Below are positions 43,036 to 51,829 of a DNA stretch of 64,000 nucleotides, piece after piece. Below the pieces are notes generated by a model. The model made no database searches, had not been told where the DNA came from, and worked only from the letters and a program-made list of their open reading frames with translations. A program made the translations under genes and the position numbers. The stretch's first letter is position 1; the number at the start of each line of letters is the position of its first letter. The DNA comes from Deltaproteobacteria bacterium (GTDB lineage Bacteria > Desulfobacterota > Desulfarculia > Desulfarculales > Desulfarculaceae): contig JAHLLK010000025.1 in the NCBI GenBank assembly GCA_020444165.1, positions 1-64,000 on the forward strand, in the 5' to 3' direction.

Positions 43036-44049
43036 TCAAGCTCCTTGGGGCGCGGCGGCCGTCCGGAGGCCCAGGGCGGCCAGATCGGCCAGGTCCTCGG
43101 CCGGCGGGGCCCCGCCGGTGGTCAGGTAATCGCCGGTCATGGTGGCCCCGGCCCCGGCCAAGTACATGAGGGGGGCCAGGCGGCCCAGCACCTGGCGGCG
43201 GCCGCCGCAGGTGCGGAGCCGGGCCCGGGGCAGGAACAGCTTGAACACCGCCAGGGTGGCCAGGGCTTCCAGGGGGGTCAACAGGGGGACCCCGGCCAAA
43301 GGCGTGCCGGGGATGGGGTTCAGGAAATTCAAGGGCACCGACTCGGGGTCCAGCTCGGCCAGGGCCTGGGCCAGCTCCACCCGCTCAGCCGGGCTCTCGC
43401 CCAGGCCCACGATGCCGCCGGCGCAGATCTCCAGCCCGGCCTCCCGGGCGGTGTGCACCGTGGCCACCCGCTCCTCCAGGGTGTGGGTGGTGCAGACCCG
43501 GGGGAAAAAGCCGGGGCCGGCCTCCAGGTTGTGGTGATAGCGGGTGAGCCCGGCGTCGGCCAGGCGGCGGGCCTCGGGCGGGGCCAACAGCCCCAGGGAG
43601 GCGCAGGGCTCCACCCGCCCCTCTTCCCGGATCAGCTCGATGGCCCGGCAGAGTTCGTCCAGCTCAGCGCCCCGGGGGCAGCCCCGGCCGCTGGTCACCA
43701 GGCCGAAGCGCCGGGCCCCGTCGCGCCCCGCCCGGGAGGCCCTTTGGGCCAGTTCCGGCGCGGAAAGCAGGGGATAGGTCTGGGCCGGGCCGGCGTAGTG
43801 GGCGCTTTGGGCGCAGAAGACGCAATCCTCGCTGCACTGGCCGCTCTTGGCGTTGACGATGGCGCACAGCTCGATCTCGTCGCCGTCGTAGCGGCGGCGG
43901 AGCTGGCCGGCCGCGGCCATGAGCAGGGCCACCTCGGCCAGATCAGCCGGCGAGAGCCAGGCCGCGGCGGAGGCGGGGTCCGGGCTTTGGCCGGCCAAGA
44001 CCGCGGCCAGGGCTTGGGCGGGAGTTTGCGCGTCGGGGGCGGAAGGCAT
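43036..44049 (-). CDS. bioB: Biotin synthase (radical SAM)
   Basis: A 337-residue enzyme that inserts sulfur into dethiobiotin. The radical-SAM cysteines are in SGQCSEDCVFCAQS (C-x3-C-x2-C), followed by HNLEAGPGFFPRVCTTHTLE and RLRTCGGRRQVLG, the last carrying the arginine/cysteine region near the [2Fe-2S] site. It heads the bioBAFD operon. The ribosome site GAGG before the ATG lies inside the right half of a BirA-like operator, so repressor binding would mask the promoter. Confidence 0.94.
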   Translation of the reverse strand: MPSAPDAQTPAQALAAVLAGQSPDPASAAAWLSPADLAEVALLMAAAGQLRRRYDGDEIELCAIVNAKSGQCSEDCVFCAQSAHYAGPAQTYPLLSAPELAQRASRAGRDGARRFGLVTSGRGCPRGAELDELCRAIELIREEGRVEPCASLGLLAPPEARRLADAGLTRYHHNLEAGPGFFPRVCTTHTLEERVATVHTAREAGLEICAGGIVGLGESPAERVELAQALAELDPESVPLNFLNPIPGTPLAGVPLLTPLEALATLAVFKLFLPRARLRTCGGRRQVLGRLAPLMYLAGAGATMTGDYLTTGGAPPAEDLADLAALGLRTAAAPQGA

Positions 44050-44107
44050 ATGTCAACCTCGTTGGGGACCGGGTTGACAATCTAACAGAGAATGCCGGCC
44101 CTGGCAA
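44050..44107 (-). promoter_or_regulatory. bioB promoter with overlapping BirA-like operator
   Basis: On the minus strand TTGCCA (44107-44102), 17 bases, then TAGATT (44084-44079) make a sigma70-type promoter. An inverted repeat TTGTCAACC-N13-GGTTGACAT (44080-44072 and 44058-44050) overlaps the -10 box and ends at the start codon. Its form is close to the published proteobacterial BirA operator TTGTAAACC-N14/15-GGTTTACAA. The birA gene is outside the window. Confidence 0.62.
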
Positions 44108-44136
44108 TCCCCGGGGCGGAATTGCCAGGGCCGGCA
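44093..44136. terminator. 16-bp hairpin between M23 peptidase gene and bioB
   Basis: A perfect stem TGCCGGCCCTGGCAAT (44093-44108) pairs with 44121-44136, loop of 12. It follows the peptidase stop at 44184 and should end that transcript; there is no clear T run. One arm contains the -35 box of the bioB promoter. Confidence 0.5.
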
Positions 44137-44183
44137 AAGAGGGGGCGGGGGGCGGTCGCCGGCGCAGCACCCCGGCGGCCGCC

Positions 44184-45356
44184 TCAGTACAGGTCCACCA
44201 CCTCGCCCAAATCGGGTGTCAGGTTGTAGCGCTCCTCGGGGCCTTCCAGGGAGGTGTAGTCCCAGTTCGCGGAGTAGAGGTCGAAATAGCCCTGCGAGGT
44301 GAAGTTCTCCAGCAGGTAGGGCAGGCCCTCGCTGCCCAGGAAGCAGGAGCTGTCGCACAGTTCGAAATGCACATGGGGCACATCGGAGTTGCCCGAGTTG
44401 CCCATCTGGCCGATGACCTGGCCCTTGGTGAGCCTGTCGCCCAGGCCCACCGTGGGGCTGCCCGGGATCATGTGGGCGTAAATGGCGTAGACCCCGTCGC
44501 CCAGGTCCTGCACCACGCAATTGCCGGCGATGTTCTCCTGGGTGATGGGGTAGTCCAGCGACCAGGGGGTCTGGTTGTCCGGCACCCCGTCCGTGAAGCC
44601 GACCACCGGCCCGTCGCCCACGGCGTAGAGGCTGGCGCCGTAGCCGGGATAATCGGTGATCTTGGTGCCGTCGCCGCGGTGGAGTTGCTGGTCTTCGGTG
44701 AGTTGCACCCAGTCCACCGCGAAGCGCTGGGGCACCCGGGTCTCGCCGTCCGTGGTGATGAGGCCGGTGCGATGGTGGGTGAAGTTGGCGGTGGACTCCA
44801 GGGCCGCCCACCCCTCGCCCTTGACCGGCGAGCCGATGACCCGGGGCGTCTGGTCCGAAAGCGTGGCCGCGATCACCGTGAAGAAGGACTGCCCCGTGCT
44901 GTTTTGCTGGAAGTTCAGGCGGTGGTGGATCACCTCCGGCACGGTCTCCCCCGGGGCGTACTGATGCCAGAACAACAGCTCCGGGGTGGGGACCTTGGCG
45001 GTGTAGCTCATTTCCCCGGAAGTGGGCCGGGGATCGCTGGGCAAAATCAGCTTGGCCTCGCCATGGCCGTTGGTCTCGGTCAGCTCCTGGTAGGTGTAGT
45101 GGACCGTGACGCCGTCGCCGTACATGACGCTCACCCCCTCCAGGGTGAGGTCGTCCCCCAGGCAGTCGGAAAGCTTCAGTTCATAGGCCACGTTGGTGCC
45201 CTTGGCGCTGGCCACGGGCACCGGGTCCCAGGGTACGGTGGTGCTCAAGGGGGCTTGCGCCGGCGCGGAAGCCGCCCCGGTCAGCGAGAGGAAGAGCAGG
45301 AAGGTCACCGCCAGGGCCGCCGGCCGCCACCCCAGGGGTTGCGGATGATCAGGCAT
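44184..45356 (-). CDS. Secreted M23-type peptidase homologue, copy 1
   Basis: A 390-residue exported protein with a signal peptide (ALAVTFLLFLSLTGAASAPA). The N-terminal half is an Ig-like beta domain (MYGDGVTVHYTYQELTETNG), the C-terminal half an M23/LytM fold: PQRFAVDWVQL, GDGVYAIYAHMIPGSPTVGL and DVPHVHFELCDS. The H-x-H zinc pair and the aspartate are present, but the first motif has Arg where LytM enzymes have the His of HxxxD. It may therefore be an altered or inactive peptidase. Good ribosome site GAGGGGA. Paralogue of the next gene upstream. Confidence 0.82.
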   Translation of the reverse strand: MPDHPQPLGWRPAALAVTFLLFLSLTGAASAPAQAPLSTTVPWDPVPVASAKGTNVAYELKLSDCLGDDLTLEGVSVMYGDGVTVHYTYQELTETNGHGEAKLILPSDPRPTSGEMSYTAKVPTPELLFWHQYAPGETVPEVIHHRLNFQQNSTGQSFFTVIAATLSDQTPRVIGSPVKGEGWAALESTANFTHHRTGLITTDGETRVPQRFAVDWVQLTEDQQLHRGDGTKITDYPGYGASLYAVGDGPVVGFTDGVPDNQTPWSLDYPITQENIAGNCVVQDLGDGVYAIYAHMIPGSPTVGLGDRLTKGQVIGQMGNSGNSDVPHVHFELCDSSCFLGSEGLPYLLENFTSQGYFDLYSANWDYTSLEGPEERYNLTPDLGEVVDLY

Positions 45357-45505
45357 ATTTTCCCCTCTTAGTTTTGGTGCCGTAATGTTTTTTTGGTGAG
45401 TAACAGCCCAATTAAATTAAAACAACCGACGTGTTTCCGTCAAGGAACGTCAGGGGGCGGCGGGTGGGCCGACCCCTGGCAACTGGGGCGGCCCGGCCAG
45501 GAAAG

Positions 45506-45550
45506 CATTCCGGCCCTGGCCCTCCCCGGGGGGAGGGCCAGGGCCGGCGG
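45506..45550. terminator. 18-bp hairpin after M23 peptidase copy 2
   Basis: CCGGCCCTGGCCCTCCCC (45510-45527) pairs perfectly with 45530-45547 around two G. It lies 26 bp beyond the stop of the copy 2 gene, in the same relative place as the hairpin after copy 1, with which it shares CCGGCCCTGG, as if gene and hairpin were duplicated together. Confidence 0.55.
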
Positions 45551-45572
45551 ATACGCGCGGGGGGCGGCGGCC

Positions 45573-46745
45573 TCAGTAAAAGTCCACCACTTCGCCCAGG
45601 TCGGGCATGAGGTTGGCCCGGGCCGTGGGGCGGTCCAGGGCGGTGTAATCCCAAGAGGGGGAGTAAAGGTCGAAGTAGCCCTGGGAGGTGAAGTTCTCCA
45701 GCAGGTAGGGCAGGCCCTCGCTGCCCAGGACGTTGGGTGAGTCCATCAGCTGGAAATGCAGATGGGGCAGGTCGGAGTTGCCCGAGTTGCCCAGCGAGCC
45801 GATGACCTGGCCCTTGGTGAGCATGTCGCCCAGCCCCACCGTGGGGCTGCCCGGGATCAGGTGGGCGTAAACCGCGTAGACCCCGTCGCCGATGTCCTGG
45901 ACGATGTGGTTGCCGGCCACGTTTTCCCTGGTGATGGGGTAATCGGTGGTCCAGGGGGTCTGGTTGTCCGGCACCCCGTCCAAGAAGCCTACCACCGGCC
46001 CGTCGGCCACGGCGTAGAGGCTCTCGCCGTAGCCCGGGTAGTTGGAGATGTCCTGGTCGTCGCCGCTGAAAAGCTGGTGATCCCCGGTCAGCTTCACCCA
46101 GTCCACCGCGAAGCGCTGGGGCACCCGGGTTTGGCCGTCCACGGTGAGGATGCCGGTGCGGTGGTGGGTGTAGTTGGTGGTGGATTCCAGGGCCGACCAC
46201 CCCTCGCCCTTGACCGGCGAGCCGATGACCCGGGGCGTCTGGTCCGAAAGCGTGGCCGCGATCACCGTGAAGAAGGAGTGACCCGTGCTGTTCTGGTGGA
46301 AGTCCAGGCGGGTGTAGATCACCCCGGGGACCGAATCGCCGTCGGCGTACTGATGCCAGAACAGCAGTTCCGGGGTGGGCACCTTGCCGGTGAAGGCCAT
46401 CTCCTCCTCGGTGGGCCGGGGATCGGCGGGCAGCACCAGCTTGGCCGCGGCCAGGCTGTCGGTCTCGGTCAGCTCCTGGTAGGAGTAGCGGGCCGCGGCC
46501 CCATCGCCGTACATGACGCTCACCCCGTCCAGGGCGAGGTCGTCCCCCAGGCAGTCGGTGAGCCGCAACTCATAGGCCACGTTGACGCCTTTGGCGCTGG
46601 CCACGGGCACCGGGTCCCAGGGCACCGTGGTGCAGAGCGGGGTTTGGGCCTCCGCCTGCGCCGTGAAGGCCCCCGGGATCAAAAACAGCAGGGCCGCGGC
46701 CAAAACCGCCCAGGCCCCTGCCGCGGGTCGCTGATGACCAGTCAT
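45573..46745 (-). CDS. Secreted M23-type peptidase homologue, copy 2
   Basis: A 390-residue paralogue of the gene just downstream, identical in length and in most of the sequence after the signal peptide (for example VIAATLSDQTPRVIGSPVKG in both). The signal is AVLAAALLFLIPGAFTAQAE. The M23 motifs are PQRFAVDWVKL, GDGVYAVYAHLIPGSPTVGL and DLPHLHFQLMDS; again Arg stands in place of the first zinc histidine. Copy 1 has CDSSC where copy 2 has MDSPN. A tandem duplication with separate promoters and hairpins is the simplest account. Confidence 0.82.
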   Translation of the reverse strand: MTGHQRPAAGAWAVLAAALLFLIPGAFTAQAEAQTPLCTTVPWDPVPVASAKGVNVAYELRLTDCLGDDLALDGVSVMYGDGAAARYSYQELTETDSLAAAKLVLPADPRPTEEEMAFTGKVPTPELLFWHQYADGDSVPGVIYTRLDFHQNSTGHSFFTVIAATLSDQTPRVIGSPVKGEGWSALESTTNYTHHRTGILTVDGQTRVPQRFAVDWVKLTGDHQLFSGDDQDISNYPGYGESLYAVADGPVVGFLDGVPDNQTPWTTDYPITRENVAGNHIVQDIGDGVYAVYAHLIPGSPTVGLGDMLTKGQVIGSLGNSGNSDLPHLHFQLMDSPNVLGSEGLPYLLENFTSQGYFDLYSPSWDYTALDRPTARANLMPDLGEVVDFY

Positions 46746-46865
46746 GTTTCCCCCTTCTATTGGCAGGTTTGCCAGGTAATTCCGGAGAGAGATTGCCAGA
46801 ATACCTTAAATCAATCGCTTGGTTGCCGTCAAGGATAGGGAAAGGGGAGGGAAAGGATGGGGGTT

Positions 46866-48164
46866 TTAGTTCCGCGCCAGCACCGCGGCGCTGAAGGCGT
46901 CGGCCTGGTCCCGGTGGGGAAAAGAATGCCAGTTCTGGACCAGACGCAGGCCGGGGAACCCGGCCAGGGCCCGCGCCACCACCTCCTGGTTCTCCTGGCG
47001 GGTGAAGGTGCAAGTGGCGTAGACCAGACGGCCGCCCGGGGCCAGCAAGGAGCAGGCCGCGGCCAGGATTTCCGTCTGCTTGGCGGCCAGCTCGGCCACA
47101 TCGGTGGGCTTCCGCCGCCAGCGGAGGTCCGGCCGGCGGCCGGCCACCCCCAGGCCGGAGCACGGCGCGTCCACCAGGATGCGGTCAAAGAGCCCCACCT
47201 CGGGGCCCAGCTCCCGGGCGTCGCCCCGGAGCGCCCGGCAAGAGGTGACGCCCAGGCGGGCCAGGTTGCCTTCCAGGGCCCGGATGCGCCCGGCCGAGGG
47301 GTCCACGGCCACCAGCTCGCCCTGGTTTTGCATGAGCGCGGCCAGGTGCCCGGTCTTGCCCCCGGCCCCGGCGCAGAGGTCGGCCACCCGTTGGCCCGGG
47401 GCGATATCCAATAGATGACTCACCGCCTGGGCCGCGGCGTCCTGGCCCTGCCACAAGCCCTGGGCAAAGCCGAACACCCCGGAGGCCGGGCCGCTCACCC
47501 CGCCCAGCACCAGGCCCTCGGGGGCCAGGGGATGCTCCCGCACGAAGAGGCCCCGGGCGGTCAGTTCCCGGGCCAACTCCTCCCGGGTGATTTTCAGGGT
47601 GTTGGTCCGGATGGTGAAGGGCGGGTCCTGTTGGTTGGCGGCCAGCCAGGGCTCCACCTCGCTGATCGGCCAGGAGGCCAGCATCTCCCCCACGATCCAG
47701 CGGGGGTGGGAATAGGTCAGGGAGAGCCGCCCGGCCTCGTCGCCCGGGGAGGCAGCGGCGGCGTCCGGCGCGGGCGCGGCCAGCTGGCGGGCCAGGGCCC
47801 GGAGCACCGCGTTGACCAGGTTCTGGCCCCGGCGGGCCGGAGTGGCCTTGGCCAACTCCACCGCGGCGTGCACCGCCGCAAAGGCCGGGGCGCCCTGCAC
47901 CACCAGCTCGGCCGCGCCCAGGCGGAGCACGGCGAGCACCGGGGCGTCCAGGCGAGCCAGCGGCCCCTTGGTGCATTGGTCCAGGAGGTGGTCCAGCCGG
48001 AGGCGGTGGCGCAGCACGGCGTACACCAGGCTGGTGGCAAAGGCGCGGTCCCTTGGCGCGGCCTGGCCGTGGGCGGACAGGGCCTGGGCCAGGATCTTCT
48101 CCAGGCGCTGGGGGCCGCTCTCCAGGGCGGCCAGCACCTCAAAGGCCACACGGCGGGGGTTCAT
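46866..48164 (-). CDS. rsmB: 16S rRNA (cytosine-967-C5)-methyltransferase
   Basis: A 432-residue RsmB/Sun protein. The N-terminal NusB-like RNA-binding domain (NPRRVAFEVLAALE; LVNAVLRALARQ) is followed by the SAM domain VADLCAGAGGKTGHLAALMQ and the two catalytic cysteines in VDAPCSGLGVAG and LVYATCTFTRQENQ. It overlaps fmt by four bases (48161-48164), as the third gene of def-fmt-rsmB, a widely kept order. Confidence 0.92.
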   Translation of the reverse strand: MNPRRVAFEVLAALESGPQRLEKILAQALSAHGQAAPRDRAFATSLVYAVLRHRLRLDHLLDQCTKGPLARLDAPVLAVLRLGAAELVVQGAPAFAAVHAAVELAKATPARRGQNLVNAVLRALARQLAAPAPDAAAASPGDEAGRLSLTYSHPRWIVGEMLASWPISEVEPWLAANQQDPPFTIRTNTLKITREELARELTARGLFVREHPLAPEGLVLGGVSGPASGVFGFAQGLWQGQDAAAQAVSHLLDIAPGQRVADLCAGAGGKTGHLAALMQNQGELVAVDPSAGRIRALEGNLARLGVTSCRALRGDARELGPEVGLFDRILVDAPCSGLGVAGRRPDLRWRRKPTDVAELAAKQTEILAAACSLLAPGGRLVYATCTFTRQENQEVVARALAGFPGLRLVQNWHSFPHRDQADAFSAAVLARN

Positions 48165-49150
48165 GCCTGCCCCAGCACCAGACCCGGGGCCAGGCGGGCG
48201 CCCCGCAGGAAGTCCCGGGCGGCCACCACCTGGCGGCCGGGGGCCTGCACCCGGCCGACGCCCAGGGCGCCCTCCCCGGTGGCCACCACCAACAAGCCCC
48301 CGGCTGCGGGCGGCGAAGGCAGCAGGGCGCCGGGCGCCGCGCCCTCCCCCGCCCCGGGCAGCACCAGGGTGGGGGCGAACAGCTTCAGGGTCTGGCCGTC
48401 AGTGTGGGTAAAGGCCCCGGGCCAGGGGTCCATGCCCCGCACGTGCCAGTCCAGCTCCCGGGCCGGGCGGGTCCAGTCCACCTCGCCCTCGGCCTTGGCC
48501 AGGCGGGGGGCATAGGTGGCCAGGGCCGCGTCCTGGGGCGTGGGGGCCAAGCCGCCTCCGGCCAGGCCGTCCAGGGTTTCCAGGAGCAGCTCCGCCCCCA
48601 GTCCGGCCAGGCGTTGCCCCAGCTCCCCGGCCGTTTCCTGGGGACCCACCGGGGTCTCCCGGGCCAGGAGCAGGGGCCCGGTGTCCAGGCCCTGGTCCAG
48701 GAGCATGGTGCTGACCCCGGTGAGCGGGTGGCCCTCCAGCACGGCCCGCTGGATGGGGGCCGCGCCCCGGAGACGGGGGAGCAGGGAGAAATGCACGTTG
48801 ATGGCCCCTAGGGGCGCCAGGCTGAGGATCTCCACGGGCAGGAGCTGGCCAAAGGCCAACACCACCAGGGCGTCGGGCCGGGCGGCCCGGATCTCCGCCA
48901 GGGCTTCCACGGCCCGGCGGGGCTGCAACACCGGGAGACCCAGGCGGTCGGCCAGGGCGGCCACCTCGCCGCGCTTGGTGCGGCGGCCCCGCCCGGCCCG
49001 GCGGTCGGGCTGGGTGAGCACCAGGGGCACCTGGTGCCCGGCCGCGGCCGCGGCCGCGAGGCTGGGGCAGGCCAGGTCCGGAGTGCCCAGGAAGACCAGA
49101 CGGAGCGGCCGGAAGGTCCGGCCGGCGGCAGGGGAGCCCGGGGGGGTCAT
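48161..49150 (-). CDS. fmt: Methionyl-tRNA formyltransferase
   Basis: A 329-residue enzyme that formylates initiator Met-tRNA with 10-formyl-THF. Signatures: LVFLGTPDLACPSL, NVHFSLLPRLRGAAPIQRAV (catalytic Asn/His) and LLDQGLDTGPLLL with the catalytic Asp. The tRNA-binding C-terminal domain follows from about residue 210. Four-base overlaps with def and rsmB on either side show coupled translation. Confidence 0.93.
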   Translation of the reverse strand: MTPPGSPAAGRTFRPLRLVFLGTPDLACPSLAAAAAAGHQVPLVLTQPDRRAGRGRRTKRGEVAALADRLGLPVLQPRRAVEALAEIRAARPDALVVLAFGQLLPVEILSLAPLGAINVHFSLLPRLRGAAPIQRAVLEGHPLTGVSTMLLDQGLDTGPLLLARETPVGPQETAGELGQRLAGLGAELLLETLDGLAGGGLAPTPQDAALATYAPRLAKAEGEVDWTRPARELDWHVRGMDPWPGAFTHTDGQTLKLFAPTLVLPGAGEGAAPGALLPSPPAAGGLLVVATGEGALGVGRVQAPGRQVVAARDFLRGARLAPGLVLGQA

Positions 49151-49671
49151 TCCTCGCCCCGGCGGAGTTGCTTCAGGCGGCGTTTGCGGTAGAGGGCGCG
49201 TTTCAGGGGGCTGATGCGGTCCAGGAAGAGGCGGCCGTCCAGGTGGTCCAGCTCGTGTTGCAGGCAGATGGCCAACAGGCCCTCGGCCTCCAGGGTGAAG
49301 GGGCGGCCCTCGCGGTCCAGAGCCTGCAACACCACCTGGCTGGCCCGGACCACGTCGGCGGTGTAGTCGGGCACCGACAGGCAGGCCTCCTCGAACACCA
49401 CCTCGCCCTTGGCCTCCACGATGGCCGGGTTGAACAGGTACAGGGGGTTCCTCTTCTCGTCGGCTCCGGCCACGTCCACCACCACCAGCCGGCAGGTTTC
49501 CCCCACCTGGGGGGCGGCCAGGCCGATGCCCGGGGCGTCGTACATGGTCTCCATCATGTGGTCGGCCAGATCCCGGAGCGCCGCGTCCACCGTCTCCACG
49601 GGGCGGCAGTTCTCAGTCAGGACCGGGTCGGGAAAGGTTCGTATAGGCAGAATGGCCAAATGCCTTCTCAC
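49147..49671 (-). CDS. def: Peptide deformylase
   Basis: A 174-residue metalloenzyme that removes the formyl group from new proteins. All three motifs are present: GIGLAAPQ, EACLSVP and QHELDHLDG. The start is a GTG at 49671 with no strong ribosome site, so an internal TTG a few codons later is possible. It opens the def-fmt-rsmB unit, with a 143-bp gap to the kinase gene upstream. Confidence 0.93.
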   Translation of the reverse strand: MRRHLAILPIRTFPDPVLTENCRPVETVDAALRDLADHMMETMYDAPGIGLAAPQVGETCRLVVVDVAGADEKRNPLYLFNPAIVEAKGEVVFEEACLSVPDYTADVVRASQVVLQALDREGRPFTLEAEGLLAICLQHELDHLDGRLFLDRISPLKRALYRKRRLKQLRRGEE

Positions 49672-49814
49672 TTGCTGAAAATGGGAAAAGAGCCGGGGTA
49701 CGGCCGCGGCGGGCGGCCGCGGCCCCAGGGTACCAGGCCGGGCCGCGCCAATTCATTCCTTTCCATGATTATAATGCGCCCGGCTGGGGATTCAAGACAG
49801 GCAAGACCGCGGCG

Positions 49815-50954
49815 TCAATTGGCCAGAGGGGGTGAGGCCGGGGGCAGGCCGCCCCGGGCCGGCGGCAGGTTCACCGTGGCCCGCGTGCCCTGGCCGGGGG
49901 TGGACTCCAGGGCCAGGGCGCCGCCGTGCTCCTCCACGATACGCCGGGCCAGGGGCAGGCCCAAGCCGGTGCCCCGGGGCTTGGTGGTGAAGAACGGCGT
50001 GAACACCTCGGCCAGGTGCTCCGGGGTGATGCCCTGGCCGTGGTCCCGCACCTGGATCTCCACCCCACCTTCAGCCCCCCGACCCAGGACAAGCTCCACC
50101 CGGGGATCGTCGCCCCCGGCCTGCACCGCGTTGGCCAGCAGGTTCAGGAGCACTTGGCCGAGGCGGTCGCGGTCGGCCATTACCGGGGGCAGGTCGGCCT
50201 CGCGCTGCACCGTGAGCTGGGCCTGGGCCCACAGGGCCGGCTCCAACAGCTCCAGAACCCGGTCGGCCACCTCGTTCACGTCCAGAAGGCGCCAGCTATA
50301 GCGGGCCGGGCGGGAGAGGTCGTTCAGCTCGTTCAAGAGCTGCTCCAGGCGGGCCACCTCTTCCACGATGATGCCCACCTTGCGCCGCCCCCGGGAGCTG
50401 AGCCCGTTCTCCCGCTCCAACTGGTGGGCAAAGCCGCCGATCAGGGCCAGGGGATGGCGGATCTCGTGGCTGACCGTGGCCACCGTCTGGCCCAACAGGG
50501 CCAACTGTTGGGTGTTGCGGACTTTTTCGGCCATCTCCCGCTCCGGGGAGAGGTCGCGCATGATGGCGGTGAACAAGGGCGCGCCGCCCACTTCGGCCAC
50601 GCTGAGGGCGATGTGCATGGGAAAGCGCGCGCCGTCGCGGCGCTCGCCCTGCACCTCGGCCAGGTGCCCGATGAGCCGGGCCCGCCGGGTGGCCAGGTAG
50701 CGGTCCAGGTAGCCCCGGTGCAGGGCCCGGTGCTCTTGGGGCACCAGGGGGGCCAGGTCACCGCCCAGCACCTCCTCCCGGGCGTAGCCGAACATCTCCT
50801 CGGCGGCGCGGTTCAGATAGATGACTTCGTGGTGCTCGTTGATGGTCACCACGGCATCGGAGGCGTTCTCGATGATCTGGCGGAACTCCTCCAGATGTTG
50901 GGCCGCCTCATGCAAGTCCTGACGCATGGAGCTTTGCCGCGGGTTCCTGGCCAT
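49815..50954 (-). CDS. Soluble PAS-domain histidine kinase
   Basis: A 379-residue kinase without membrane helices. A PAS domain (FRQIIENASDAVVTINEHHE, GYAREEVLGGDL) is followed by HisKA with the phospho-acceptor histidine in ATVSHEIRHPLALIGG and an HATPase with NAVQAGGDD, DHGQGITPEH and GTGLGLPLA. It should sense a cytoplasmic signal. No response regulator adjoins it; the lone receiver at 22655 or the AAA+ regulator at 53005 are possible but unproven partners. Confidence 0.9.
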   Translation of the reverse strand: MARNPRQSSMRQDLHEAAQHLEEFRQIIENASDAVVTINEHHEVIYLNRAAEEMFGYAREEVLGGDLAPLVPQEHRALHRGYLDRYLATRRARLIGHLAEVQGERRDGARFPMHIALSVAEVGGAPLFTAIMRDLSPEREMAEKVRNTQQLALLGQTVATVSHEIRHPLALIGGFAHQLERENGLSSRGRRKVGIIVEEVARLEQLLNELNDLSRPARYSWRLLDVNEVADRVLELLEPALWAQAQLTVQREADLPPVMADRDRLGQVLLNLLANAVQAGGDDPRVELVLGRGAEGGVEIQVRDHGQGITPEHLAEVFTPFFTTKPRGTGLGLPLARRIVEEHGGALALESTPGQGTRATVNLPPARGGLPPASPPLAN

Positions 50955-51829
50955 GGCTTACCTTGCCGCAGGGTCTGTCTCCGGGGGCGGCGGGGAGCCG
51001 CCCGCCTGGGGGTACAAAGGGCAGGATTATTAAAGCACGCACTCTGTCCGGAGGCAAGCCTCGCCCGGCGGGGGACCAATAAGGTCAGGGCCGGAAAAAT
51101 CCGGCCCTGAAGGGGGAGGGGGGAAGGACGTGCCTTCCAAGGTGAAGAGGGTCCCACCGCTGGGGAGCCCTGGTGCGGACAGGGCGGGAATCGCGCAGCG
51201 GCGGTGCTGGGGGGGGCGGACGCCCGAATCAGAGGTGCATTTATTTCCATTTCGACCTTAGCAACAGCCAACCAGAGAGTCAATGAATTTTTCAAGATGT
51301 AGTGCCATTTTTTCGTACCCACCACTAGATGTTGGAAAATAGCGCCGGTCTACAAGCACTTAGCCCCCACGGTCCATCTCACCCGATAGGGGCGTGAGGT
51401 GCACTGAGCATTTATTGTAACGCGGATAATTCCTGTTATTAGTCATATGGTGGTTTAATGGGTGCTTCCATGCCGGGTTATTTCGGGGTTTCACGGCTCA
51501 GTGTACCTGGCAAACCATTGCCTGCGCAAAACCGGACGCCCCCACGGTGACGGAAGGCCGAAATTTGTCGGAATATTGGGGAGGCAAAGGGGTTGGGCCG
51601 CTCCGCGAGCGGGAGGGGAACGGGTGCACCCGTGGGGCGTGTGGCGGCCGAAGGTACTCGTAAAACGTCAGGTGGGTTTGCGGGCGGGGCCAGACTCGCC
51701 GGCCGGGGGGCGGCGGGGGAGCCCCGCCCGGGGGTGGCGGGCGGCAGAGCCCTCCAGGCCCTGCCCCGGCCCGGGGGAAGGCGAGCCGCCGGCGGGGCCC
51801 GGCCGGAGCGGCGGCCTCCCCCCGGAGGA
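50955..51829. other. 875-bp intergenic region, partly low GC
   Basis: A perfect hairpin TCAGGGCCGGA/TCCGGCCCTGA (51085-51095, 51100-51110, loop AAAA) lies 130 bp upstream of the PAS kinase start. From about 51235 to 51480 the base composition drops well below the surroundings, with many AT runs; no open frame there looks like a gene, and no tRNA or known RNA was recognised. The rest up to the hydrolase gene is GC-rich without clear features. Confidence 0.5.

Noticed and set aside
50846..51325. Minus-strand frame of 159 codons upstream of the PAS kinase
   Set aside because: It overlaps the kinase start in another frame, has no ribosome site and low-complexity composition.
51507..51525. TGGCAAACCATTGCC as a sigma54 promoter
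   Set aside because: The spacing between GG and GC is nine, not ten, and no plus-strand gene follows.
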